64,000 nt of DNA from Ectobius pallidus (Eukaryota; Arthropoda; Insecta; Blattodea; Ectobiidae), in contig CAXKWD010000007.1 in NCBI GenBank assembly GCA_964059195.1, positions 150,089,769 through 150,153,768 of the forward strand, written 5' to 3'. A program made the position numbers and the translations under genes. Below, piece by piece: positions 1-10,419 of this stretch (positions are counted from its first letter, which is position 1; each line of letters begins with the position of its first letter). The notes under the pieces were generated by a model that searched no databases, was not told where the DNA came from, and saw only the letters and a program-made list of their open reading frames with translations.

Positions 1-93
1 TTATTCATTACTACTGAATACAGTGTTAACAACGAAGTTCCTTTGTTTTGCATTTTTTCTAATGTTAGAAGTCAGTGCCTTGGGAGATTTTAT

Positions 94-306
94 TAGTCCT
101 GGACCTGATTGCAGTCCTGTAGGGAAATTTGCGTAGGGAGACTTTTTTTCCAGGAATGTTCAGTAGGTGTCCTAGAAAGTATTTTGAGCTCGGGTGGACA
201 TCCACCACCTGGTACATTTTCTAGCTATGACGTCATTAAAGATGGCGGCCTCTCGATCACAGAACTGCTCATATCTGTGTTAATACTTGATCGATTTGCA
301 TGAAAA
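94..306. repeat. Left terminal inverted repeat of the 3.0-kb element
   Basis: Arm of about 212 bp, including the core GCAAATTTGCGTAGGG-like stretch (near 121-140) and TGACGTCAT near 228-236. Its inverted partner is 2926-3137, with scattered mismatches, so the insertion is not very recent. Confidence 0.85.
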
Positions 307-509
307 TTGAGCAAGTATGTTGTAATTACTATTTTTAAGGTAAATAGCAATGTGTTTTAACTGTCACTACAAATAAATATACAACAAATTAAGAAATATG
401 TGTATATATAAAAATAAGACATTTGAATTTTGTAAATTTTTCATTATTTTCTATTACTACATAAATACATAATATCATTATTACAAACAGTTATTATATT
501 GAAACATGT

Positions 510-2609
510 TCATATTATCCGAATAGGATTATTACAGGTTAAGTCTAACCCCTTACTACCACACCTGCAGAAGGAGCAACAGGCTACTTCATTTTCCCTA
601 CAAATGCAGGAGGATTTGGCACATTTTAAACAATTACATGCTCCAATAAAATCAGTGGGATATTTCTGTAAGTTTTTTTTTTCTGGCATTAAATCATCAT
701 CTATCACTGAAAAACCAAATTCACATGGATCTAAGCCAATAAGCACATCATCAATACAGTGTCGCTGAAGGTATGTGTAGAAATATGATCTCAAAAAATG
801 GTCCTTAGCACTTCTGCTTGTAGGCGGCAAATCTTCAATGTCTATATTCTTCGCATGATGATAGAGCCACAATCTAAGTTCATCTAAAGATTTACAAGAT
901 TTTCGTAATAACAGCACTAAGTATTCTTCTGCAGATTTAAGGCTTTGTGCTACGTCATCCCAGTCAGATGATATGCCAAAGTGTTCCAAATATGTCTTAG
1001 ATGCACTATGAAGAGCTGCCTTTTTGGTGCCAAATTTACTCGTATAATCTGATCCAGATAGTGCGTGGATGGCTGGAAGCAAAGAGCATAAATTTTGTCC
1101 CATTTTTTTGTGAAGATTGTGAACAGACAAAAGTCGCGTGGAATCACCAACTCCAGTGCGCATCCAAAGTTCCTGAACGCCAAGTCGATGAAGAGTAGCC
1201 CAGTGAAACAAAGCTAACACCACTATGTCAGTGTCAGCACTAACCAGGATGATTTTATTAAACCCACACAGGGATGCACTTTTTGAATGGATCAGCATTC
1301 TAAAGTCTGCTTCCTCTACTGACAAACAATTTAATTCTTGTTGGTTTACTTGCTTTCCACTTTGCACAGATGTACAATTAAATGATACCTCATCTTCTTC
1401 GTCACCACGAAAGGCACTAAAGACGTGGTTGGTACTACATGGAGTTTGAGTCAAAGAAGCTATCACTGTATTGGCAATGAATAGTTGTAAGTTCAGTTTG
1501 TTTCTTGACGATCCCCAGAAACTGCTGAGTTGGACGGGCAATGGAACATCTTCAGATATGTGGGCGATATCTATAACAATGCTGCTACTTGTCTTTGCAA
1601 TCTCTCAGGCTTTTTAGGTGATAGTGTGTGATAACTGTCAAAAACATAATCGACTCTGCCAAAGTTCTTTGTGATACCCCCAATGTATGACGAAAAAACA
1701 GAAACTGCACCGCCAAAGGTTTTCTTTACATTTGTCATAACTTTTCGTATGGAATTCATTATATCCACTACATAGCAAGTCCTGTCATCAGAGTTAAACA
1801 ATTTGTAGTCGCTGGTGCTGCCATAAGATGTTTCAAGCTCTTTTAACAATGCACTTGTTCATTAAACAGTGAGCAGTTATCAGATAGATCATACCGAAAG
1901 AGCTCTTGCATGTCATATGCACGAGCTTGAGCTATTTGTATCATGCGGTGAGATGAACTGGATTTATTTTTGGTAACTTTCACCGTAGCCTCTGCACTTG
2001 GTGTTTTAGTGCTATGAAATGCTGGTAACATGACTTTGTGGATGGTACTTGAGAATCTTATTGTTTTGGCTTCGTACCGTGTTTTGCGCAGGATAGAATA
2101 CAAATCGTCACCAGTCTTAAATACGTTTACTATCTTTTCCTTGGCATCTTGTGAGACCAGTACTTTTGTCACTAGATTGTGTAATGGATTAGGAAGCATA
2201 TCAAATGAGTTACATTTTTCTAGAATATATTTAAACATTGAGGTCACCTTTGCGTCTAAGTTCTGGGTTTGCTTCTTAGAAAACTCATGGTGGATGTTCA
2301 AACCGTTGACAAAAACAATGGAGTCTGTTACTTCCCGAAATAGATTGGATATCATCAGACGCTCATGATGTGTAACCTCCCATTCTGCTACAAACTGTTT
2401 TTGTTTAGTACCCCCTACGATGCCAGATGAGCTCTTTTGGGATCTATTAATGGTCTGTTCCAATGCCATATCCGCAGCAACAGCTGAAAATTTATGGTCA
2501 AACCGCTTAACAACATGCTTCCCCTTCATGAAAATTTCATACACCTCCGGAGCTGTCTTGGGTAGTCTTCTCATGTCTTCCAGATATGTCTTCAGAACGT
2601 ACTTGACCT
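510..2609 (-). pseudogene. Broken gene of a transposon-borne family with HALTGCDT-like motif and Cys-rich tail
   Basis: Three collinear open stretches (2574-1843, 1849-1571, 1541-510) on the minus strand together resemble one long protein family that I know only as uncharacterised repeat-borne proteins in cnidarians, sponges and arthropods. Landmarks in order: an RSQKSSSGIVGGTKQ block (family: N/RS.K.TGG), a VFDSY segment, SSRNKLN, an EADFRMLIH and SADTDIVVLAL pair of acidic motifs, AIHALSGSDYTSKFG (family: HALTGCDTTS), and a Cys-rich C-terminus with CNCLKCAKSSCIC. Stops and frame changes near 1845 and 1545-1570 break it. A splice-acceptor-like TTTGTATTTAG lies just upstream at about 2610, so N-terminal exons may be missing. 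The paired acidic motifs suggest a nuclease-like fold, but that is inference; no biochemical role is claimed. Confidence 0.7.
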
Positions 2610-2669
2610 AAATACAAAATTTTGTTTTCATACGATTTTCCGCTTTGGAGCTAGGCTGTTCACAGACAT

Positions 2670-2726
2670 CCACGCAGACATACACACACACAGACACACA
2701 GACGCATATACACACAGACGCATAGA
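2670..2726. repeat. CACACAGA-type simple repeat
   Basis: Degenerate CA/CAGA tract inside the 3.0-kb transposon, between the broken gene and the right arm. Confidence 0.8.
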
Positions 2727-2925
2727 CATGTTTCCGAAAGTAGTATTTTTGGATTCAGGGGACCTCCAAACGTTTATTTATGTTAGAAACTCAACTTCTA
2801 ATTTGGGGGTCGAAAACCATACTTCTTCTACCTAATTACACATTTTGAGCATTTACATCAATTATTTGGACCAAATACCCCTTCCATTAGGTTTATAAAG
2901 GACAAAATAGCACAAAAAGTGCAAG

Positions 2926-3137
2926 TTTCATGCAAATCGATCAAGTATTAACAAAGATATGAGCAGTTCTGTGATCGAGCGGCCGCCATACTTGATGACG
3001 TCATAGCTGGAAAATGTACCAGGTGATGGATGTCCACCCGGGCCCAAAATACTTACTAGGGTACCTACTAAACATTCCTGAAAAGAAACTCTCCCTACGC
3101 AAATTTCCCCACAGAACTGCAGCCAGGTCCTGGACTA
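2926..3137. repeat. Right terminal inverted repeat of the 3.0-kb element
   Basis: Inverted partner of 94-306; begins with TTTCATGCAAATCGATCAAG and ends GGTCCTGGACTA next to the TAT duplication. Confidence 0.85.
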
Positions 3138-3240
3138 TATGCTGTAACAGGAAAAATTGAATTCATAGAGCAAAAATCTCCTTGTCTATGTCTCCTCTAT
3201 ACACAGGTAAAGTATTTCTGTGTTATTCATTAACACTCTG

Positions 3241-4982
3241 TATGTTAAAGGTTATATAGCCTTTTGATTTGATATAAAAATACGAGGCAATTCCAGAAGG
3301 CAGGTATCCATGGAAACGTCACTTAAAATTTCATTTGGGAAAATGAGTAACATTTCAGTGCCAAGGTAGTGGATAAACATTCCTCTCTTATGAAGGGAGA
3401 AATATGAAGAGAAAAGGGAATTTTACTGGAGATGAAAATAAGGATCAAAAAAATAAGAGGATAGCAAAGTTTGTTTATAGCGAAAGCCCGAGTTAAATGA
3501 CTGACGTCACGAACAAAAGAATTAAGAGAAAAGTAAAAACATTCTTTATAAGTGGAACAGGAAGAATAGGAAATGGCGAAATTAAATTTCAGGAAATCCG
3601 CGGGTGGGAACAAAGAACATTAAAAGAGAAATGAAATAAGAAAAATAAACACAACTACTGAAAAAGACTAAGTCGTGACTGGATTACGGAAATAGAGAAA
3701 GCATTTTTATGAAACCTAAGGAAAAGATGAAGAAAGAGAATAAAAGGAAGTTCTCAATAGACGGCCCTAAACAAATAAAGATAAATGTCGCTGCAAGTAA
3801 ATACAGAGCTATCAAAGTATTCTGATTATCTGCGCATGCGCCGATATATAATAAAACATGAACGCATGTTATGTAACCAGCACGCGATTTTGTCATTTTG
3901 TCGATTTTAATATTCTCATGTAACGCCTGGTGGTACCGTTTAGACTAACCCGCCGCACGGATGTGTTGGTAAAATTGCCTCACGAGCAGGCGGAAGCAGT
4001 TTCAATCAAGTAATCGCTTCATCGCATACTGACATGGTGCAACACGAAAACATAAACACGTGAAACTTAAATTTCTCAATCCTAGGCTTGGGCATTACAA
4101 GTATCTCACTTCATTTTCTGGTTTAGACTATTTCAGGGAGTACATATTGTCTCAGCCTGATCCAAACATAAATGATTTGTACGGAAGACTTGAAGCCTGC
4201 GTTTATAGGCCTACAAGAGTTGGATAGCTTATAGAAAAAATTGACTTTAGCGAATATTTTGATTTTTTCAAATAAAAGTTAGCCATATTGACTTATTTCA
4301 ATTAAAAAATGCAGTAATTCCGCCTTGTCAATATTCAAGTATTTTAATCAAATATATTTCGACCAACTAGTGGTCATCTTCAGTAATACATAATATGATG
4401 TAGGCTTAGGCGTATGTTATTTACATTGCCAGCTCTGAACTGAAACTTCATTATATGAGCACAGAGTAGACACAGAATATAATGATACAGAATGTTAGCC
4501 AACGTATGAAAGAGAACATTATCTTTATTGGCAAGTTGTTCGTTCAAATTTCCTTCTTTGTTATGAAGTTGGTCCAAAAAATTTCTAAATTCTCAAGCGT
4601 AACATTTTTTCTAGAAAAAGTGCTGGTTTCAAAATAAATGACCTAAAAATTAAAACTAAAAAGCAACATTGGAAAAAGAGAGAGTAGTTGTTAGCTTCCG
4701 CTGATATATTTGTGTTTTCGTTGATATTTTGATAACTATTTCGGAAGTTCTATGTTTTGTTTGCTCATTATTATTCTTATAAGTACATAAACAGTGTTTT
4801 GGCTCTTAATATTTGGTGAAACATCAAAACATTGCAGTTTATATGTGTTTTGAATATTTTAATTTGCCCCCAAGTTTGCAGGTTGTGCCACCAGGAGTGC
4901 TGCAAAATCTGTCCCCCATTTTTCCATTGTCAAAGCAGTAAGTGTCCGGTATTATCCTACATTGTATTTGGCTGAACTAAAT
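3241..4982. other. No gene recognised; AT-rich, partly purine-rich
   Basis: 3330-3720 is strikingly purine-rich on the plus strand. Around 4320-4385 there is a motif with GACCAACTAGTGGTC, a 15-bp palindrome-like core found in many insect repeats. Short open frames here have no recognisable content. Confidence 0.5.
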
Positions 4983-4990
4983 GTTAAAAC

Positions 4991-5589
4991 CACCGCCGTC
5001 TCGAGAATTACACTGCCTGTCCTATGCTTTATTTTAACTTGGAGTTTAGAGAATTGCTCAATTGCCTAATTTCTCCAGTAGAGGCGACACAGTTCACACC
5101 CAGATTGCAGCAATCACCGCCACCTATACAACCGCCGTCTCGAGAATACACGAGTAATAGGGTCTAGAAGGCAGTGCCCTATACATTACCTTACATTGCT
5201 TCTATGCGTTTGCTGCGTCAAAATAAGCATTAAACAGACACAGATACTTGTGTTATTTGTTTAGAATATAATATTATTCCAGTATATGACACTTACATTG
5301 AAATGGAATTTTGGAGCAATAATTAAAATAAATATAAATTAATTAGACGCATTGATAGTAAATTTTATAATTATTATTTTAAAAAATTTTATTCATAGCA
5401 ATTAAGTACCGGTACCTAGAATAATACAAGTTTAAACATTCAGCACTACATAATCAACAATGTCGTAGCAAAAAACAAGAAGCAATCTGGGTGTGAAAGG
5501 TGCTCCCATCTGTAATGTCGCCGAGTACGCAAAATTAGCCGTATAGGACAGGCAGTGTATACACGAGTAATACAGTTTAGAAGGCAGTG
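4991..5589 (+). mobile_element. Family B non-autonomous element, copy B1
   Basis: Begins CACCGCCGTCTCGAG and ends AAGGCAGTG, flanked by perfect 8-bp copies of GTTAAAAC (4983-4990, 5590-5597). The same end pair defines B2 (26665-27155). Eight-base duplications and short imperfect ends suggest a hAT-type mechanism. There is no coding region. A 47-bp micro-copy lies inside at 5130-5176. Confidence 0.85.
5130..5176 (+). mobile_element. 47-bp micro-copy of family B
   Basis: Starts AACCGCCGTCTCGAG and ends TAGAAGGCAGTG, i.e. little more than the two family B ends joined. It is flanked by ACCTATAC (5122-5129) and CCCTATAC (5177-5184), seven of eight matching, as expected of an aged 8-bp TSD. Confidence 0.65.
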
Positions 5590-5597
5590 GTTAAAAC

Positions 5598-5636
5598 ATT
5601 GCATAGGACAGGCAGTGTATTTTCGAGACGGCGGTG
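5598..5636 (-). mobile_element. Family B end fragment
   Basis: The reverse complement begins CACCGCCGTCTCGAAAATAC, the left end of family B. It lies directly after the right TSD of B1, so B1 appears to have inserted beside an older truncated relative. Confidence 0.7.
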
Positions 5637-6169
5637 ATTCCAACATACGGTCCCTAAATAAGACCTATCTCGGTTTCTAAGTAGGCCATGGAACTGCAGT
5701 ATAAAACAATATTGTAAAGATGAAACTCGGCGTATAATGCGGTGTTAGAGACACGCGTAATTGTTGCTGGTAGCTTATAGAACTCAGTTTGTGGCTATCA
5801 TTATAAAGTTTGGAGACAACTTCCAGTGCAGCTGGTACAGTCGTGTCTCAAACAGTGTTTCATTTCCAGCATAGGCGCCCGGTCTTACAAGCTAAAAACT
5901 GAGCACCATTTTTATGAAGATATTATGTCTCAGTTATAAAGTGAGGACGGAAATACGATCTTCATCAAAAGTGTATCAAAGACTCAATATGGCTGAATAA
6001 CCGAAATATATCGTCCAGCCCAATTTCAATGCAATATTTTAAAGATGTTACGATTGCAATATATTTTTATTATGATGACTATCCCACTCATATGCCGCGT
6101 GTTTGATATTGACCAATACCGTTTTGAAATTCCTCGGATATAGACCATTCACCGATTATCTTATAATAA
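5637..6169. other. Nothing recognised
   Basis: AT-rich sequence with no recognisable gene, repeat end or RNA. Confidence 0.5.
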
Positions 6170-6420
6170 ATATCCTCGCTATGAACACAAGGATGCAAGA
6201 GAATATTCTAGGAGAAATATTCCTCCGACACTGGGACTTGAACCCAGGACCTTTGGCTATTTGCGCCAATGCTCTACCAACTGAGCTAAGCCGGAGTTCA
6301 AGTCACAGCGCCAGATGGAACCTCTCTCCTATGTCGGAGGAATTTTTATCCTATAATAATCTGATGTTATGTCCAACAGCGACAATAATCTGTGTTTCAT
6401 GAATGCTTATATATCTATCT
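6170..6420 (-). mobile_element. SINE F, minus-strand copy
   Basis: tRNA-derived SINE. The tRNA-like head is 6224-6295 on the minus strand and reads TCCGGCTTAGCTCAGTTGG at its 5' side (A box) with GGGTTCAAGTCC as B box. The body and flanks are shared with 6515-6725 in the opposite direction and with copies near 46 kb and 47.5 kb. Confidence 0.8.
6224..6295 (-). tRNA. tRNA-like head of SINE F (probably not a functional tRNA)
   Basis: A 72-nt sequence that can form acceptor (with one mismatch and one wobble), D, anticodon (TTGGC/GCCAA) and T arms. The anticodon loop is GCAAATA, lacking the usual T33, and there is no 3' context independent of the SINE body. It probably descends from a tRNA and retains the Pol III A and B boxes. 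Confidence 0.55.
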
Positions 6421-6514
6421 TGAATGTTAACAACAGTGGGAGCCCGGTCACAGAAAATCACTACTTTGTGTGCATCACAGTAGTGCATATGACATTACTT
6501 GTCCGTCTGTGAGG

Positions 6515-6725
6515 TAGACCATTAGGGCAATCAGTCATAGGAGAGAGGTTCCATCTGGCGCTGTGAATTGAACTCCGGCTTAGCTCAGTTGGTAGAGCAT
6601 TGGCGCGAATAGCCAAAGGTCCTGGGTTCAATTCCCAGTGTCGGAAGAATTTTTCTCCTATATTATTCTCATGTAATGTCTAACAGAGACAATAATCTGT
6701 GGTTCATAAATACTTATATGTCAAA
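6515..6725 (+). mobile_element. SINE F, plus-strand copy
   Basis: Inverted partner of the 6170-6420 copy, about 280 bp apart head to head. The shared 5' segment reads CAGTCATAGGAGAGAGGTTC, followed by the tRNA-like head 6574-6645, then a body containing ATTCTCATGTAATG and AACAGAGACAATAATCTGTG. Confidence 0.8.
6574..6645 (+). tRNA. tRNA-like head of SINE F (probably not a functional tRNA)
   Basis: 72 nt with D arm GCTC/GAGC, anticodon stem TTGGC/GCCAA and T arm CTGGG/CCCAG. The loop is GCGAATA, so a formal anticodon GAA would follow C33 instead of T33. Two near-identical copies in inverted SINE contexts argue for a SINE head rather than a gene. Confidence 0.55.
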
Positions 6726-7153
6726 CAAGGATGCAATTTAATCTAATAAAACGTCGTCTCGGTATTGGACACGTAATGCATCAACGTGCGGTGATTAATA
6801 CGTCACATGCTGTCAGTGGAAATAATGAAAATAAGTTATTTTATGCAACATAACTTGTCTTGAAATTGAAATAATATAAATATAAATTGATTATAAACAC
6901 AATTTCGATTCGGTTCAAACCAGTTCATGTGATTTTATTCCGTTCTGTTGTTAGCTTACCTGATTTAGGTTAACTATATATTGCATGCACCATTCGTAGC
7001 ATTGGTTACAGCATGGTAATTAGAATCGATTCATGGATGGTTGACTCATAGTGTGCCATGATTTCGCAGCTGTTAGTTTTGTTTTTATATAGCAAAGCAC
7101 GAAAATAATTATTATTTGTATAATCCGATACATTTTTATTCATGGAATAGTCT
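6726..7153. other. Nothing recognised
   Basis: AT-rich sequence up to the LINE target site; no gene or repeat identified. Confidence 0.5.
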
Positions 7154-7166
7154 TAATAAATACAAC

Positions 7167-8424
7167 ATATAGAACTGTTTCTACAGATGCCGCTTTAGTA
7201 ATTGCGGGCATTGAGCCTTTATATTTGTCTGGTATTGAAAAAGCAGAAACTACGCTGATCCGAAAAGGCTTCACATATGAAGACGCAATCTTGCATTTGG
7301 ATATCGAAAGACCAGCACACTTTACTACTGCCGGACATCCTGCTTACTTCAATAATTTTGTTAATAACAATGGATGTACCAGGAATCACAATCTGGAGAT
7401 TTTTACAGACGGCTCAAAATTCTGCAGAGAAGGAATGGTGGATAAAATCGGTTGTGCTTTCGTGGTGTTCTGTTGTGGTAGGGAAATGTATTCACAAATG
7501 GCCAGACTCTCTACAGAGTGCTCAATTGTACAAGCAGAGCTCTTTGCTATAAAGGAGGCTGTCTTATGGTCTAAATCTCAAAATTCTGACTGTTGCATTT
7601 TCAGTGACTCACAAACTGCACTTACTACTATAAACAACAAGTTCAATTTAAATGCCTTGGCAGCAGAAATTAGAACTAAGATAATATCATACGAGAAACA
7701 CATTTGTTTATCCTGGGTACGAGGCCATATGGGCACATTAGGGAACGAAAGAGCTGATGAATTGGCAAAAAATGCTGCGACCTCGAATTTAAATTTTAGC
7801 TACAAATTGTGTCCCCTATCTTATGCTAAGAATAAACTTAGAGATTAAATTAGGACTGCTTGGAATGAGCATTGGGTGTCCAGCTCCAAAGGGACCACTA
7901 CGAGAGAAATCTTCTTTCCAACAGTTGAGTGTCGCCTACGCTGTACGAGTGGAAAACCGGACTTCATATTCACTCAGTTTCTGTCTGGGCATGGCAAATT
8001 TGGTTTTTACTTTCAACGTTTCATGATCCAAAGACAGAACGGTTATCAATGTAGCCTATATGTACTGAACAACAAACTGTTGAACATTTAATTTTTCATT
8101 GCCCAGTCCTAGAGCATAAAAGAAGAATATTGGACGCACACTTAGATTATTGTAAAAAGAAATTAGATAAACCACTCTTTGATATTTTTAGGAAAAAATG
8201 CTGTTATAGAGAATTCCAAAAGTTTTTGTGTTCTATTTTTAAGATGTTATAGTTTTCTTTTATAATATAATATATTAGTTATCTTGTTTTCTTAGAGTAG
8301 TAAGGCCTGCATCCAGCATATGGATAAGAAGTAGTAATATTGCAAATATATTGTCTTGTAACTATAACCCTAATATACCTCCGGGTGGAATAGGGTTTAA
8401 GTAATTGTATATTCAATAAATAAA
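7167..8424 (+). mobile_element. 5'-truncated LINE with RNase H (I-like group)
   Basis: A 13-bp duplication TAATAAATACAAC flanks it (7154-7166 and 8425-8437). The sequence runs from within the ORF2 3' region through the stop codon to a 3' UTR ending in a TAAATAAATAA-type tail. Its final 3' UTR motif (TAACTATAACCCTAATATAC) resembles the LINE tail at 12791-13149. Confidence 0.9.
7171..8252 (+). pseudogene. LINE ORF2 C-terminal part: RNase H domain and terminal region
   Basis: The frame is open from the 5' truncation point. RNase H catalytic residues are visible in order: Asp in LEIFTDGSK, Glu in VQAELFAIKEA, Asp in CIFSDSQTAL, and Asp in GNERADELAKNA. After an in-frame TAA at 7846-7848 the same frame continues with REIFFPTVECRL and TQFLSGHGKF, typical of the region after RNase H. 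A frame change near 8060 then gives TVEHLIFHCPVLEHKRRIL to a stop at 8250-8252. The reverse transcriptase and endonuclease are absent. The gene is dead through truncation, stop and frameshift. Assignment to the I/R1-like lineage rests on RNase H plus flanking motifs. Confidence 0.9.
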
Positions 8425-8437
8425 TAATAAATACAAC

Positions 8438-8857
8438 TCGAATTTACGAGTTTGATCAGATAAGTTAGCTTCTGCTCCGCAGTCGTGAATCTACAAATAA
8501 ACTCGTAAACTCTCGTGGGATTACCTATGATCAATCGTCGTCTTTATGGCAGAAGTCACTAACTCCAAAAATGGCCATTTTGATTAATATATACCGTACT
8601 ACTACATTGATGAAATGATGCTTTATAAGCAGGTGGGACTCACTAATTGATATACCGACCCAGTTCTAGGTAACTAATATCAAGTCAACCAAGTCCATTT
8701 ATGCAATGGTTTAGCCTATTGTAACTTTAAAACAGCTGTATCTCAAAACTAAGATTTTGGACTTAATGACTTCTGACGTAATGTAATTTTAGAGATGTAC
8801 GAGGCTATTAAACTTATAAATTTACAGAAAATCATAATCACGAGGGGAATATGATCT
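8438..8857. other. Nothing recognised
   Basis: Around 8440-8530 there are palindrome-like runs (AACTCGAATTTACGAGTTTG and AACTCGTAAACTC). No gene identified. Confidence 0.5.
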
Positions 8858-8872
8858 CTTATACACCCGGTA

Positions 8873-9163
8873 AAGTAAAGTGATCCCTATACAGGCAATG
8901 GAGGCCCAGAGGGTTCCAGGAGGTTGAGGCTCCTAGATTTGGGACATTCGGAACGCGAAGGTGGTAAGGTTGTCAGCCTTACGAACCGGCCGCCTTTATC
9001 CCAGGATTGTTCCTGGTACCCATTTCTGTTAGAGGCTGAGTCGACCCCAGGGCCATAGTTCCACCTGTTAGTTGAAAAACTCCAACGATGTCATCGGGAT
9101 TCGAACCCGCGACCTACCGGTTTGTAGTGTAGCGCCTCAACCACTACGCTACGGCGTATCCCA
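8873..9163 (-). mobile_element. SINE D, full-length copy D1
   Basis: tRNA-derived SINE of about 290 bp. On the minus strand the head reads GCGTAGTGGTTGAGGCGC (A box region) and GCGGGTTCGAATCCCGATG (perfect B box). It is flanked by CTTATACACCC(G/A)GTA, 15 bp with one mismatch (8858-8872, 9164-9178). It ends in TTTACTTTAC on its 3' side. Other copies are at 39624-39920, 41689-41887 and 54492-54784. Confidence 0.9.
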
Positions 9164-9178
9164 CTTATACACCCAGTA

Positions 9179-9664
9179 TACATCATAATTGCTATTAGGA
9201 TTCTCTATTTTGTGCCAACACTAATACTGTTACCTTGCACATTTGCTGTACCTGTATTTTCATATCAAAATTTGGCAGATTGACAAAGCAAAAGCTAAAA
9301 TCAAACACATGTGATTAATCCATTTGAAACAGCCAACAGATAATAATTTAATAGATTTCGTAAGTCAAGTAACATTACCCAGTGAATCTTGAATAAATAA
9401 AATAAATGCCAGGAATATCACCTGCGGTTTGAGTGAGACAGAAAATCACGTTGGCGGAGTTGACGTGTTCATAGGATTTTTTTTTAGTTTTTACGAGTTG
9501 CTGTATTTTATTGCAATGTTTTTATGAGCCTGTTCCGTCCCTCATTATTTGTTTATGAAATGCATACAAGAACATCTCTATGTTTACCAGACCGGATAAA
9601 AATGAAGTTTGTTGTTTTTATATGACATGTTCTGTGAAATCCTAGCCAAATAATTGTCATATTA
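9179..9664. other. Nothing recognised
   Basis: AT-rich sequence without recognisable coding or repeat boundary. Confidence 0.5.
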
Positions 9665-10419
9665 TCTGTATATATAAGAGGCTTTGTCCTGACTGACTGA
9701 CTTAATGAATGACTGACAGAGAATCAACGTAGAGCCTAAACTATAATATGTAAAAACTTGGAATTTTGACAGTACCTTTGTTTCATAATGTAAGTGCTCA
9801 CTAAGAAAGGATTTTGGAAAATTTTGATTTTAATTGCCAAATTCCATGTACAGTTCACATGACAACAGAGTATTGTTGGCAGTGGTCACAGGTAGATTTG
9901 GAAGTGAATGAAACGGTACTTTAACAAATTAGAGAAGCTATCAATACAATTCATTGGTATAAAATTAATAAACACTGGAGAATGAAATCCATGAAAATAA
10001 TGGACACTGTGATGCAGTCACATAACTTTCTCTACCTTGGACATAGAGAATACCATTTTCTCACTGCACATTTTGATGTAGAATAAGAGGTCGTATTGCG
10101 GGGACAGCTTAATCTAGCTGTCACAGTCTGAGTGTGTGTCAACGAGTAAGTTATGCCATATCAGAAGTCTATAAAAATTATATCCACTGATACGTTATTC
10201 ATAGCTGTAGGCTTTGTATTTTTAGTTGAGAAATATGGATGTTTAATATAGGCCCTAAGCATATAAAAGGAGACAAAATAGGATGGAACATTTATGTAAA
10301 AACGATGTCAGTGTTAATAAATATAATGTTTTAATTATTTTTCTGTTAACTAAGTAATTTGAACAAAACATCTAGCATTTGAGTAAATAATCGCGGGCGA
10401 AGCCACGGGCACCTGCTAG
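9665..10419 (+). mobile_element. Non-autonomous Helitron
   Basis: Begins TCTGTATATATAAGAGGC and ends CTAG (10416-10419), inserted between A (9664) and T (10420), the hallmark of Helitrons. Just before the end is the GC-rich segment CGCGGGCGAAGCCACGGGC, with a GGC-GAA-GCC mini-hairpin. No TSD and no Rep/Hel coding sequence. A related copy starts at 40838. Confidence 0.9.

Larger units (their letters stand above)
94..3137 (-). mobile_element. 3.0-kb transposon with about 212-bp terminal inverted repeats
   Basis: Bases 94-306 are inverted at about 2926-3137; both ends read TAGTCC(T/A)GGACC going inward. The trinucleotide TAT flanks the element at 91-93 and 3138-3140, and removing the insert leaves a continuous family A repeat, which fixes the boundaries. 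The interior holds a broken gene on the minus strand (510-2609) and a CA-rich simple repeat. A 3-bp TSD recalls PIF/Harbinger or CACTA elements, but the gene is not a recognisable transposase of either; superfamily is unassigned. Confidence 0.85.
1..3240 (-). mobile_element. Family A TIR element, interrupted copy A3 (left end outside window)
   Basis: Bases 1-93 and 3138-3240 are two halves of one repeat, also seen at 24126-25414, 48408-49725 and 20905-21198. The right end is a terminal repeat (reverse complement starts CAGAGTGTTAATGAATAAC). Joining the halves across the 94-3137 insertion restores the order found in the other copies. Complete copies look TA-flanked, so a Tc1/mariner-like non-autonomous element is the best guess. 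No coding capacity is seen. Confidence 0.8.

Noticed and set aside
6574..6645. Functional tRNA gene (formal anticodon GAA)
   Set aside because: T33 is missing and the same sequence recurs in several SINE F copies with decaying loops, so it is a SINE head.
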